Of a stretch of 64,000 nucleotides of DNA, positions 26,311-38,880 are shown piece by piece. The notes below the pieces were generated by a model, which saw nothing but the letters and a program-made list of their open reading frames with translations, was not told the DNA's origin and did no database searches. Position 1 is the first letter of the stretch. Each line of letters starts with the position of its first letter. The translations under genes and the position numbers were made by a program. This stretch comes from Hymenolepis diminuta (Eukaryota; Platyhelminthes; Cestoda; Cyclophyllidea; Hymenolepididae): positions 1,999,787 to 2,063,786 of the forward strand of contig CAADRB010000013.1 of assembly GCA_900708905.1 (NCBI GenBank), given 5' to 3'.

Positions 26311-26808
26311 TCAGTTCAAACCTGTCTGCTCATGCGTTCGACTATTCGAGAACATGCATGACGGGNGGGGGGGGATATAGCTAATAACTAGAGCTTCTCC
26401 GTGCGAGCGATTACCCGTAGGTTGGGTGAAAATGTGTCGGACACTGCGCACAGATGAACGTGACGGTGGTACAGGGGCGGGGCATCTTACACCAGTAGCA
26501 GTGTTGCTGCTCACCACCGGCCTCAAATTGGTTCGTGATGATGTGTACACGTTCAGGGGTTCGGTGTTTGAGCGCAGGTAATGGGGATGTGGCTTGGAGA
26601 CAGGCTCCACCTCACACTTTAATTCAAGTTCATGTATATGATACGATGTGGTAAGGAAGCTTACAAGAACATTAACAAAAAAAGCCACACATGAAGAGAT
26701 AGGAACTTACCGCATCAGAAGTTGACTTTCGGTGATGTGTAATTTGCCCAGCATCATTGGTAATCATGGGTTCCTCATCTGTTAACTCCTTTACGTTATC
26801 CAGGGGCG
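26311..26808 (-). CDS. REEP: Probable REEP C-terminal tail exons
   Basis: Exon 26711-26808 has a clear acceptor (CATTGTAG) and donor (GTAAGT). It starts in phase 1, matching the end of the 30783 exon, and encodes [20 protein letters not shown] and a basic HHRKSTSD stretch. After a 94-bp intron the next exon (from 26616) encodes a proline/serine-rich tail, open to a stop at 26311. Disordered tails are usual in REEP1-4. An ambiguous base sits in a poly-G run at 26366, so the final frame is uncertain. An alternative end at a GTAAGA donor near 26490 is possible. Confidence 0.5.
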
Positions 26809-29800
26809 CTACAATGCATAAAGAGGACTTAAGAAAAACGCAATGACTTCTGGACAAAAAGGTTCATGTTGTGAACATATAACAGTACTATTTGCAAAGA
26901 AATTACTTTATGCACGTTAGGACAAACAATTACAATCTTTCATTGTGGAAAAGAACCTGAACTCGGATGAAAGTCAAATAGCTTAAAAAGGAGTAGAGGG
27001 AAGAGGATCGGGTAGAAGAAAATAATATCAAATTATTAAAAATCTTACCTCATTTGAATTTTAAAATCAGATTTGACACCATTTACTTAATGGAAGGATC
27101 ACTACTTCATATCGAAAAATTCGAAATTAACCAGTTGTATCCTGGATAGAGGACTGGATAATCATTTTGCTTCTGGGTAAAATGATGCCCAAAGCTCCCA
27201 GTTCACTTATCTTCCTGGGAGAAATTAATAAACGGCAGCTATGTTATTTTTAGTAAGCCCAAGTAACCAATCCGCTCCGATCATAACTAAATCTGAGACT
27301 GACAATTAGATTTTCCCAGTTTCTTCTAATTAAAGAATGCTGAGGCTTTGATAAACTCGAGGTCGACCAGAAAGAGAAGTAAACAATGGATAGCGTGAAA
27401 AGTTTAAGATGACCGATTAAGTTCGAATAAAAAAGGCGATAAGAGATATAGATTTACAGATTGGCTAATAACATGTGAATGTGCAATGGAAACTAGGAGA
27501 CGATTGGACGCGACCGGACAGTGAACTCAAGGGAACACAGATACCTAATTTTAGAATGTAATATCTCGTAAAGGAGAGGGTTTTGCATCTCAAATCTTCC
27601 CAGCCATCAACTTAAACAATTTCTTCGTCAAAAGTCATCGATTAGAATACAATGGTACAATACAATAAAATCAAAATACAAAGTACCTCACCAAACAGGA
27701 ACTGTGAGAATGAAGGCAATAGCTCGGATATTATTTAAACATGCAAGTTGTCTCGATGAATCGATGTTACCAATGGAATTTGACAAAATTTCCAACACTT
27801 TGAGGCGTAAATGTGCTTAAATGAAATAGGCAAGATCGAAATCAAAAAATTTTGCGAAAACAAAGAATTTTTCCTATGGAATTTCAAATACATTTCCCAT
27901 TCTTTTACAGATCTATTATACAATTACAGAGTCTGAAAATATTACACTTAGGGAAAAAATTTCAAGGCCTAGATTGTTGGTTATTTGCAAATTAACGTTG
28001 AATAGGTTCAGGACATCTCACTACACCCAAAAAGGGTATACTTCTTGAGAATTAACTAGCGACGAGAATTAGAACTGAATAAGAAAATGTGGGAAAAATG
28101 AGAAAGAAATTTTCATCGTGAAAAACTAATCAGGAATGAAAATATCAAAAGACTAAGTATATAAGAGCAGAGCGATCGCCGGTCCAATTTAATTCATTTT
28201 TCTACTGCGTTCCACCTTTGAATCATAGCTCGGCCGGCAAGCTATTTACTGATTTTCCCTATTAACTGACACCCACTTAGTGAAACTTGCGATGACATTT
28301 TGTGCAAATTTTATTTTCCCAATTAGATCGAAACTTTCCCCGTGTTACTATCTCTATCTCCTACCTAACTTGTTAGGGTAAAATTCGATGAGATGGGAAA
28401 AATGGTCATTTCTACTGCATAAAAACCTCTCTTCGGAATCTTATACTAACAATCACACATTACAACTGTCAAACTAGTAAAACATTAAACTGATTAGGTT
28501 CTAGAGGCATTGCTTTAGCTCTTCCAGAACAAAACATCAAAATTGAAGAAATGAAGTGATCATGTGTAGGGTCCATCAGAGTTAACACCTCTAAGAAAAG
28601 TTACTATGGGGATCTGACAAGTAAATTCGATCAGAAAAAAAAACATCAAATCTGCTGATAAGGATTGTACTGAAAATATACAAATGACGTATATATTGCC
28701 CGCCTAGGTATTAGCATTACGAGGAGTTCCTATTGGACAAGCCAAATAGCCAATAGGGCAGAAGACTAAACTGAGCTGCTACTGTGGTAAATAGCTCAAC
28801 ATTTTTGGTATACCAGGCATAACAAGACCGAGTAATAAAAACATACCAACTTCAGGTATGAGAGTTTTTTTCCCGATTCCCGATTAACAAAACAGCAATA
28901 CCCGAGGAATTAAGCTTCGTGAATTAGTATTACCTACCAAAATTTTGTAGATATTGTTAACAAAGATACACAATAATACGATAAGTGACTAGACACTAGA
29001 AAATAACTTTTGGAAAACTTTTTAAATAAACGGAAAAATTTAGCTTCGTTAGAAATCCAATTTATTCCCTTGTAATTCCTTTGGAATTAAACGAGCATCT
29101 GTCAAAAAAGCGGCGATTTAGGGTGGAAATGGGGTGAAATTAAATTACGGTAAATTAAGATCTGGTTTGTCTCATTTAATACAATACGAGTTTAAAAATT
29201 ATTATAGTAAACAGCAATTAGCCAAATAACCCTAATTTTATTTCTAATAGCACGAGTGGAAGTCAACTCATTTAAAAGTGCTCGGTTCTAGATGCAGATG
29301 TAAATTAAAGGCGAATTGGATTGAAAAATATAATAATACTATATTAGCTAATGTAATAAAACAATAATCCAAAAAGAAAGCATTTATACTCTACTTTTTT
29401 TTAAATTTAGGACTGTATGCAAAAGTACACCCGAAATATTCAAATTACAGTTTTAAATTCTTTAAACAAGTAGCAGATGAGGTGAAAGAAAACTTGAAGC
29501 ACCAGCAAGGACATTAAGGGGTATGGAGATAGAAAAAAGAGCAACACTTAGTGAACAAAAGATACGTGAATCATGTATTCTCTCTTGATAAATGCTTAGA
29601 TGTGTTAGTCTAAGACCCAGAGGATTAGAAAAACTGAATAATCAGGATTATGAAAGTAAGAACAGGGCTCTCAAATGGAGGGAAGTCAATTATTACTGAC
29701 TGAGCTGAGGACACGAAGATTCCCGATTCTAATCTTAGACATTAAGGCCCTTGAAATTAGACAAAGCAAATCTTAGCGAAATTCAGTATCAAATTCTACT

Positions 29801-31559
29801 TAGATTCCGAAATATTCATAACTGTGAGCATAGTGTAGCTTTCAGCTTAGACAAGACTTTAGTTAGAAATTTTGAATATATTAAGACTAATCCATTCGTT
29901 AATTCATTTTAGATATTCGACAGCTGCTAAAGATTGTATAGTAAGATAGGTTCTAGCCTATAGATTAATTTAAAATGGGGAAAAGTATTTAATCTGCTCC
30001 CTATTGAACGAACTCAACACACGAAAGATCAGAGACATCTAATGACAAGATATTTTACTAAGTGGAGAACAGACAGGAAAAGAAGTGACTAAGCTATGGA
30101 GTAAACCTAAAAAATAAAGGTTAGAAAACGGCGGGAAATCGATACACTTTAAAGGCCAATGAAAACGTGAAGAAACTGGGAAGATCGATAAGTAAACCAA
30201 GATAACAAGATAAGAAATAAAGTCACTATAAGTGAACGAGAAAAACTTGCTTACACACGTTTAAATTTTCAGATTAAGTTATGATTTGAAAATGTAAGCC
30301 ATGATTTGACTAGCTACAAATACAAAAGATATCATTTTAAGAGTGAACACTTCATGTGCTTCTTTACAGGCGGAAATCGAGGAACACACATACCATGCAA
30401 TCACGCCACGGAGCACGAGAATCTTAGAACTTGCAGCATGTGGTTCAAATAAGTGAAAATTTGTAAAAAATTCTTCTGCGTGATAGAAACAGCCGCAAAA
30501 ATACCATTAGAAAGATGAAAAAAGTAATTAATCCCTAATTATTTTCGTAAAAAGAAAGTGGCACAAAGAGGAAACGATTTAACGGGAACCTGAAAGTGCT
30601 TGAGATAAGATGAAGGAGCACATATTAATTAAACTCATAAATGCTGAAGTACTATGAATTTAAAATAGAAAGAGACAAATTCGCAGGATTCAAGCTAATT
30701 TACATTTGAGATAAATGTATTACCATGACATCATACGCGGTTGAGCAATACTGACTAAGCACAATGAGGATTTTCAGCTTACCTGCATTCCCATGACGAG
30801 TTCGATTCGTTCGATTAGCCTGATATTGCTTAGCTAAGTTAAAAAAATGCCTTTCAACGCAACCACATACTGAAAGACAACAAACTGCAGTTCTCAACTT
30901 ACAAGCTTGATATGCATCTGTGGTGTCTCCACTCGGTTTTTGAAGACCCAGAGGTCGAATATCATCTAAACTTAAACTCCTCTGATTAAGATGATTGATG
31001 ATAAGATCCTGACTCTGTAGGGCCAAATAGAAAGGAATGGATAGCACAAAATTAGGACATTATATTGTGTAGAGGGAAATATTTCTGCCAGAAAGAACAT
31101 GAATAACCTTCATAGCAGTTGTTATGGCCGTATTTGCCATATAAGTCAACCCCTTAGCACCAAAATGCATGAGCGCAGTACAGCCAGATTCTGCCGCCCG
31201 TTCGATGTATTGATCGATATCCTGGAGAAAATTACCCATCTTAATTGCATAATTACCTTTTCTTTGTTGCTCAGTTGAGGGTGAACAATCTTTCGATATA
31301 TTATGCTGGATCCTTGTGTGAATGGTAATACGAGGTAGAGGACAAATACAGTTTTGATTTCATAATAGAGAGGAAACCTGCAAATAGACGGCACAAGTAG
31401 GAAAATTACCAAGCCAGTAAAATATCGCCAACATTTTCGAAAGCAATGAAGCAAGAAAAGACTATCCAATACATAGTCAGCCGAACTAACTCCTTTACAT
31501 CTTTATATCGGAGAGCTTTATAAGATTTATATGCGGGATAAAGGACACCAAAAACAGTT
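26311..31559 (-). CDS. REEP: REEP family ER-shaping protein (partial 5')
   Basis: This is a TB2/DP1/HVA22 (REEP1-4-like) gene. These proteins insert hydrophobic hairpins into ER tubules, curve the membrane and link it to microtubules. Exons, in transcript order, are 31410-31559, 31257-31377, 31108-31221, 30903-31014, 30783-30869, and probably 26711-26808 and 26311-26616. Phases match at every junction. The core reads [43 protein letters not shown], then a conserved amphipathic stretch and SQDLIINHL, all typical of REEP1-4. Introns are 32, 35, 93 and 33 bp, then 3,974 bp, then 94 bp. The first exon, which in the family encodes roughly ten residues ending SRLVV-like, was not found. The last two exons are low-complexity tail and are joined only by phase. 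Confidence 0.85.
26366..26374. other. Ambiguous base in poly-G run
   Basis: One N is followed by eight G within the putative last REEP exon. The run length is uncertain, so the reading frame and stop downstream of it are too. Confidence 0.9.
26809..30782 (-). other. Large intron of REEP gene
   Basis: It is bounded by a donor GTAAGC (30782) and an acceptor CATTGTAG (26809-26811), phase 1 on both sides. I see no gene or transposon inside it. Its membership in the REEP gene is an inference. Confidence 0.45.
30783..31559 (-). CDS. REEP: REEP core: five exons with tiny introns
   Basis: This is the well-supported part of the REEP gene. Donor/acceptor pairs are GTAATT...TTTGCAG (31378-31409), GTAATT...CTCCAG (31222-31256), GTTATT...CTACAG (31015-31107) and GTAAGT...TTTCAG (30870-30902). 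The last exon ends in phase 1 at GTAAGC. The two hydrophobic hairpins lie in the first two exons, the charged helix in the third. Long single open frames that run across these introns on the minus strand are only read-through of the real exons. Confidence 0.88.
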
Positions 31560-33302
31560 CTAAAAAATACTATTAGTATATTTCATGCCTACGTCAGAAC
31601 GCGACAGAGTAGATACAAGATCATTCGAACATAAATCTACGCGAATATGAACGAATGGGTTAAATAATTAGCATCACCTTGACCCCAATTTAAAAATATT
31701 ATATCAATGTGTATCTATAGCCCACATTTATAACAAAATCATTAATAAATTCGACATCTTTTAAAGTGGAATAGTTTAGTAAATATTTCAATCATTTTAT
31801 TAAATCTTCCTGTAAAGTTTCACGATTATTCTCAGAAATGAGTTCTAAAATCCTAATTACGAAAATTTACATCACTAACCAATGACTTAAGGTATTTATT
31901 TTCCGACATATTTGTAAAGATATAACATGCTTTTCTGATTGTGCTATTGTTTGTACTTTACTCATGTGTGTTTCCCATATTTAATGCTTTTTGAATTCTT
32001 TTGATAAATGTACACAATCATGTCTCTCCGTAATTGAATCCATGTCCATATTTATGTGGAAGTTGTATATATAGTGGATTCTTTCAGGAGTAATTATCTA
32101 TATCTCTTGTGCTTGAGCTAATCATTGTAACATTAATGGCTATTATGGATATTTTGTTATTAATCTAGACATCCGAACATACTTATTAGCATACCTGTTG
32201 ATTTATGACATAAAATATTGTCTGTAAGAATTCTACCGAAAGATAATGTCTAATATATACTTTGTACTTTCCTTACAATTTATTCCATTAATTATGAGGT
32301 ATTTTGTTTCAAAAAATCAGAAACATATTCAATGCAATATCTGTTATTTTAGAATGCTGCCAAAGAGGATCGATAACATGAAATAAAATTTAAATTCTAA
32401 TAGCAAGTGAGTCCGCTATATAGAATCACTTACTATTAATTCAGTCAGCATACAGAATTAAATTTACGTCCATGTAAAGTCGATTTTCCTTCAGGTAAAT
32501 ATTGAGGTAATGTGCTGAATTCATAAAAGTAATTATTATAAGAACAATCTCGGTCAATTAAATGAACGCAAAAGTGATAGTGACAAAATATGAAATTTTT
32601 TATTTGAATACTCGCATGCATACTGTTTCTGGTTTACCTATCCATTAAGTTAAGTTTAAATTTGTGTCTTAAACGGTTGATTATTCAACAAAAAACAGTG
32701 CTGGTCCAGTTCTATTTTAGTAAGTCTATCCCAGGTGACCCACCTGCCGTTTTGCAAAGATTAGCAAGCAAGTTTCGTCCTTGATTTCTTGAGCGATCAA
32801 TGAATTTCCCTCTGGGTATTCTTTGAGTACATTCTAACAAAAGTGATAGTTGTGTCTTGTTCATTTCACTCCCCACTAAATAAGCTATAAGGTCGTCAAA
32901 CATAGGAAATATTTATGTTAAACACACATTAATTATTGCTTGAAAACTATACAATATTTATTTGCATTTTTAAGACCACATGACGCAATCATCTCACAGT
33001 TGATATTTGGTCAATACATTTCAGTTTAACTGGTACGTAAACTTCTTATGTTGATACAATGCCGTCATTACTCGCTTTACATGCAACATTTCGATGAAAA
33101 GTATTCTTTTTCTGTGCACAGTAAGTGCGTAAATAAATATTGACAGGGCAAATAAAAAGTATTTCAAACTGATTCAAATAGGATAACATCCGAAAGCACT
33201 GTAAATAGGGAGACAGTTAATAAAACATATGAATGAACACTGAGACAGAACTGCTAAATCAATGTTATTTCCTCATGACCATCATATCGTATACATCCGA
33301 CC
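31560..33302. other. Upstream of REEP; no clear gene
   Basis: The missing first REEP exon should lie in or beyond here. One phase-compatible candidate (a very short ATG exon ending at a GTAAAC donor near 32632) is not convincing. A 63-codon minus-strand frame at 32712-32903 contains TQLSLLLECTQRIPRGKF and is protein-like, but matches nothing I know. Confidence 0.35.
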
Positions 33303-33386
33303 ATGAAATGCACTTTGAAATTATTTGCCCTGCTCTATTTTGGCACCCTCCTAAGTGATTGTCAAATCTGTCAGTTTCTGCTATAG
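33303..33386 (+). CDS. Possible signal-peptide first exon or micro-ORF
   Basis: A 27-codon frame begins MKCTLKLFALLYFGTLLSDC. It is a near-ideal secretion signal (basic start, hydrophobic core, small residues before a likely cleavage point) followed by two cysteines and a stop. It may be a first exon: GTGATT or GTCAGT could act as a donor, and an acceptor CTATAG lies about 100 bp downstream, leading to a short CFACLHIDT-containing frame. Chance hydrophobicity in AT-rich DNA is the main alternative. Confidence 0.25.
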   Translation: MKCTLKLFALLYFGTLLSDCQICQFLL

Positions 33387-34368
33387 CCGGCGGATGTCTA
33401 TCAACACATGACGATTAGAAATGGCTGACTGGCGATAAGATCTCCACTATAGTGTCCACAGATGATCCCGCTGTGTGTTTTGCATGTTTGCACATTGATA
33501 CCTAAATAGATGCCTATCATCAAGTTGAGACAACGAAGACGAGACATGACCGACGTCTAACGAAGAAGTGTTTTGTATATAAACCTAAGTTAATTTTTAA
33601 TAAATTGGTGTAGCTTGTCTGCCACCTGGGAACTAATTTAATGACATAAGTGACTTGACTTGTCCCATCTATTCGATCGATGTGGTCTCGAGAGACCTAA
33701 CGTCATTATGGCTTCTAAATTTGAAAAAGTTTTTTTATAAATATATTATAAATTGTCAGTAGACATATAACTTTATCGAAATATCGATAGGGGATGTAGA
33801 ATTATCAACCAGCCATATACAAGAGAGAAGATAAGAGATTTGAAGATGCATCTGGTTTTAACACTTAGTAAAAAGGCAAAACCCGGAAATTAGTTTATTT
33901 AAATAACCTTTCAAGAACTGTTGCAAAAGAAAAATTACATCTCTGGCTGGACCCAAAGAATGCTCATTTTAATGCGAACAAATAAATTAATAAGTATGAG
34001 TACATTGAATTTCCAGGCAGAGTTTAATTGTAATTCACTGATTTATGTAATGAAAAGTTAGACTGTCACTCTAATATTAGTACAACAGTGATTGCTTAAG
34101 AGAGGGAAGGTAGAGCGACCTTTCCTCCATCAACTCACTTAGGACTATTTATCACACCTATCCAAAGAACCGTTAAGATATCCATAGTCGTCATTTTAAC
34201 TTTACGATAGGGGAATCAATGCATAAAAGCGCACTTTGTTCGTACCACCGTTCACTAACGCAAATTCCAATAAGTAAACTCGTTTTATATGAAATTAAAT
34301 CATAATACTAATCAATTTTGGATTCTTAAATACGCAATTTGATATTATCTATCATAATATTCGAAGTC

Positions 34369-34742
34369 ATGGTCGAGATAGAGGAGTTTGAACGTTTAGT
34401 ACTAAGGGAAATATCGTGTTTTTTTCTTTCCAATGAGTCCATTCCTGTGTTACTTCAAAAGGCAAAAGATGTTATTCGAGAGTAAGTTTACAAATAAAGT
34501 CACTTACTTCCCTGATTGTATTTAGAGTTCTTCCAGAGGCACTTATTTATCAGCAAGACTACTCTCTGAATATCGATAATAAAGCTACAATGATTTTTCA
34601 CCGGAGATTCGCCAATGCGGTTGAAATTACATATAAGTATCCAGTAGAAGAAGTCGAAAAATATCTTCATATTATCTACCAAGTCGGTGGCAAATTTGAC
34701 AATCCGGCTTACATAATGCAAAAGGATAAAATGACCTTCTAA
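34369..34742 (+). CDS. Family gene A, 109-aa protein, unknown function
   Basis: There are two exons, 34369-34481 and 34526-34742, with a 44-bp intron (GTAAGT...TATTTAG) in phase 2. The predicted product has exactly 109 residues and no signal peptide or membrane segment. It shares with gene B the order KAK-x-VI-x-E (31-38), P41, YKYP (74-77), GGK (92-94) and P-x-Y (98-100). The intron cuts the same glutamate codon in both genes. Same length, same intron position and same motif order argue for common descent. Continuous open-frame scanning misses this gene because the frame is split. I recognise no known family and assign no function. Confidence 0.65.
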
Positions 34743-35793
34743 ATACTGGCTATAGTTTCTCGGATTTTCTAATTTTATAAAGAGGAAAATGTATGCAGAC
34801 TTTTTTAGTGTGCATTGTTTCATTTTATTATTTTAATTCATGGGAAGGCAACAACGTATCGCGATTACACAGCATGAGGAGGCATCCGAACTATGCTGAC
34901 AGGAAAAGTTCTTAAAGCGGAGCAAATGAGAATTAAGAATAAAGTCAGGATATTAAAAGAGAGTCACTGTTAAAAAGAAGGGGTTCCTCTTTTAAAACAG
35001 CCCAGTGTTAAACTACTGACCGTAAAAAGTGGGATGGGGTGAACCTCCTCATCTGAAAAATGCAATAATTTGCCAGCCGCATAGTACCCTGAAGGCAAAA
35101 GACTGAGAAGCATCTGAATATGACTATTCAATAACGTTTACTTCTAGCAGACATAAACTAAGGGGAGGTTCTAGGGCACACTGTGCTCTAAATATAAGAC
35201 CGGACAATTTGAGATACTGCCTCCAATAAGATAAGTGATGCATCGAGAATCTTACTTGATTTGGATTTTGCCCTTTTTACTTAATAGTTAATTTACTGCT
35301 TCATTTTCTGAAATTCAGACATTTTGATCTCTTCCCTGGATCACCGAATAAATTCAATTCTACAGAATCCAATTCTTAATGATAGTTTGATTAATCAGTA
35401 AATCAAATTAATACAGTACAATTTAGTGATAAAATTAAGAATATCGATTGGATATGGATATATTTTAGGTACTGAAACATCACAGAAAATTCGGTGGGAA
35501 AAAGAGGAGCTAAATTAATAAAGAGAGAATATTGGGAGAAGTACTGACCAGTCCTCATTTCTCTCTCGTTTACTTAAACGGACTCTTAATTTCACTATGG
35601 GCTCCCACTCTTTACGTCTAGCGATGGAGTCCCTGTTACCATTGTCAATAAATCATAAATGGTAGGCAAACCATCCGTAAATACATACCAAAATTTGTAG
35701 GCATTTAATGTAACAATTTATCATTACAATGTTTAGATTTTATTTCTATTATCGCTAAATCGATTTCATCCAATTTAAGCCTTACCAATGTGT
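34743..35793. other. Intergenic, nothing recognised
   Basis: No gene, repeat or RNA is evident. The minus-strand frame at 34500-34823 is only the reverse of gene A. Confidence 0.5.
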
Positions 35794-36230
35794 TGATGGA
35801 TAACCCTCTATACATTTCCAAAATTACTCTTTACTCACATTCTCCATGGCAATACTTCAATTTGCTCTCCACGAAGCTGCAATTGACATCTTTATGTCTC
35901 TATGACGCAAAAACCTCTATCTGTCATATCTTAGCACGTCTGTCCATCCCTCCCTCTCTATAACCGTTCTGTTTCATTAAAAGTACACTGCACTCATGTC
36001 CTCACGCACGTCCTCGCCCGAGTGACTCAAATAAACCGCTTCGTATTTCCACTGACAGACACGGGCTGCTCTCTCATTGCCTTTGTCCCTTATCTCTCTC
36101 ATAACCGCTTGAATCCTCATTGTGGCTTGATCAATGACTTTTAGCCGTGGCAGCTATTGGTGTTCTGATCTGTCACTATAGTTCCTGTCGTTAGCCGCCA
36201 GCTGTTAGTTGTTACTCCAAAACTCCAGCA
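35794..36230 (+). repeat. Solo LTR, family L1
   Basis: It begins TGATGGATAACC and ends CTCCAGCA, aligning through its length with 51580-52085 and partly with 6536-6890. It carries the ACGTCCTCGCCCGAGTGACTC block and a TATA-like CAAATAAACC. The flanking 4-mers (GTGT and GGCT) differ, so the target duplication has decayed or the element recombined. No coding part accompanies it. Confidence 0.6.
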
Positions 36231-37950
36231 GGCTTATCCTTAACTGTTTGTGCTATTTATCGATTTTCTCCACAATCTGACACCTCCTTATGGAACTTTG
36301 CTATGTCGTCTAGTCACAATGTCGGTTTAATAGTCATGAAACTTCTCTTTTCTCTCTTTCCTTACTCTGATGTCATCAATTTCTTTATGACACTTTTAAA
36401 TGTGGTAATTCCTTTGTTTGCTGTTAAAATTGTTTGTCGTTAGGGCAGCCTTAAGCATAGGTGTATGTTTCTGAAGGACTTAAAAGTACTACTTACGGTA
36501 CATCCTTTCGCTACTTTTGCTAAAAAAAAACCAAATATTATTTAAAAATTCGAGGTAGAGCTCTTTGGTAATTTTTTTTTTTAAATTCAGGTTCGCAAGA
36601 TCATTGAATTAATTCTCAGAATTTTACGTTTTGTTTTACTATATTTTTCAAAATTGTAAACTGAAAATAATTAATTTATCTGATATATTGCGAATATTAT
36701 GGTGTTAATAAAGAGCTTTTAATAAATTTCTATTATTTGATGAATCTAAGGTAAAGCTAATCACAAGAAAAGATACTTTCATGACTCCATTGAGTAATGT
36801 CTAACAGGATACAGTGATCTTCACAATATCAGAAGAACGAGACGTTGAGATGGACTAGTGGAACATTGAACGCTTGTAGAGGAAGGAGAGAGGAGCGAAG
36901 GTAAAATGGATGGCTGAAAGTAGAGGACTGAGCCACACCCTGCAATTGCGTGCAAGACAGTGAAATTGTGAAAAAGAGTGAATTGGACACTTAACCGTTT
37001 GATCTGATTTTTGCATTACATGGTCATCCATTAGTCAGTCGAAATTGAATGCAATGTTAACATGACCCGATGTGACGGTCAGTTCAGCCAAAGCTAAAGG
37101 TCACCGCCTTGCGTGTACTACAAACTTAATAAAATATCGTTACCTGATTATATTCAAAATAAAAGAGAGGAGTAAGAACCAAACTTAGTCAGCCATTATC
37201 TTCTCAATCATGGGAATATAGTTTCGATAAATAAATTCTGTAATATGGCATCTATTTATTGAAAAACTTCATCATTATTGATGTTTCCCAAGGTCGAATT
37301 TTTGATAATAATATGCAGATTTCGGAATGCGAAAATCTGTTATTTCAAACTCTTTTAGTATAGACCCCGGTAGAATTTCAGACAAACCTTTTCTGGTTTA
37401 TCTCAAAGAAGTCATGTGAAGACTCGGAAATCAACAGAAAGCGTCCAGTTGATGACAACTCTCTATACAAATATTAAGGAATATCTATTTCAGTAGAGCA
37501 GATAGAATAAGTAGCTTTGTCTTTGCCTATCCGAAAGTTGCATTATTAACCTATCAACCGTTTGATCAACCAAATCTAAGCAGATGATATACGAACTATC
37601 ACTCAGAAAATCAATAATGCAGACAATAAATTTACTCCTTCTGATCCCCTTTAGCATTTTTTCCGATTTCCTATTGTTTAGATACTTCCAAATGATTCAA
37701 AACCGCTATAGTTTTTACTAAGCTGTGGTTAGTAATAATAACAGTTTTATTTATCTCTTCATTCGTGCCAAAACCAATAGGCATAGTAAATAATCAATTC
37801 GAATTTATTCTGTCTGTTTAAAGGTTTTACCAAATCCACCTTTCTCACTAAAATAAAATTACATAACGGTCTTTGGATATTCATGCCTTAATTTAGGAAA
37901 ATACAAGCCTTGGAATGCATATTTATGTACTAATGGGAGAGTTTTGCAGC
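36231..37950. other. Intergenic, nothing recognised
   Basis: No protein frame above chance and no shared repeat found. Confidence 0.5.
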
Positions 37951-38010
37951 GGTTATGCGTGGTGCACTGGTTGAAATGTGCGTCAGTGAAACAGGTTCGA
38001 GACCTAGTGA
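37950..38010 (+). ncRNA. tRNA-like Pol III promoter (possible SINE)
   Basis: An A-box-like TGGTGCACTGG (37960-37970) is followed by a canonical B box GGTTCGAGACC (37994-38004). The boxes are closer than in a standard tRNA, and no full cloverleaf with paired acceptor arms is visible. A tRNA-derived SINE or decayed tRNA is the likeliest reading. Confidence 0.35.
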
Positions 38011-38128
38011 TTAAGTCTGGTAAAAAAAGAGGGGGGAAAAATTCACCAGGTTGGCTTCATGAAGCTTCTTCTCTATCAGAGATGAGTGTTTAAAAATGCT
38101 TTCCTAAGGTGCTTGGGAGGTATTTGCA

Positions 38129-38389
38129 TTGCATTCAAATATAAGGGCAAACTTTGGATTTAAAGTTTTAGAACCTAACATTAGGAACCGAGATTTTATG
38201 AAAATCCAGATAAAATTGGAAAAGACCCGCTTTCAAGAGAATGAAGTTCTAGGAACCCAAATCGATAAATTCAAGTTTGAAAAATCAATTCTCACCTCTA
38301 TGGTGACTGTACATTTTCAAATATCTTCAAGTTCGAAAATAGATGAAAGTGTTTGTTTTACACTACTTCATAGTTCTTTCTCCAGGTAG
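38129..38389 (+). other. Open frame of uncertain status
   Basis: An 86-codon frame has a protein-like middle (KIQIKLEKTRFQENEVLGTQ) but no recognised domain, no clear splice signals and no paralogue in the window that I could align. It is kept only as a weak candidate. Confidence 0.15.
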
Positions 38390-38719
38390 ATGGTAATTTT
38401 CGAAGATTTCAATATTTTCTGACATTTATAATAAATAAATGAACCTTATTAGTGGGACGAGTCTTATAATTCTGAAGTCGAGCGAAGGTTATGGCTTAGA
38501 AGTGACATGTACGGGTGAAGAGAATCACACCACAATAGGAAAAAGATAAGGAGTGAAAAGAAATGTTTTTATCAGGATTAAACACGGCAAAACCAACGAT
38601 CAGTCGTAAAATAAAGAAGATGGATTGGAAGATAACTAAATAATTCCAAGTAAAGGTACTTTGGGAGTTTATCGTGGAACTAATTATTTTCTTGAGGCAA
38701 ACAGGATGTAAAAGCATTT

Positions 38720-38880
38720 TCCGAGTAGGATCACGTGTATATTTGACTAATGTAGATGGAGAAGTGAAAGGAAGAAGGGGTAAGAGGCAAAATTAGGGGA
38801 AAGAGGAAGGTGTCAATACTAACTGGAGACAACCCGGGTTGTGAAAGGCAGGCGAACTAAGATAATTCGAGGAATTTGTC
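38720..38880. repeat. Dispersed purine-rich repeat, copy 2
   Basis: It is similar in word order to 8310-8520 (GTGTATATTTGAC, GTGAAAGGAAGAAGG, GGTGTCAATACTAAC). The similarity is low. Confidence 0.3.

Noticed and set aside
31146..31469. A 107-codon continuous minus-strand frame in the REEP locus
   Set aside because: It switches from true exon to intron read-through; the conserved REEP residues require the spliced frames instead.
34500..34823. A 107-codon minus-strand frame
   Set aside because: It is the reverse shadow of gene A exon 2, which has paralogue support.
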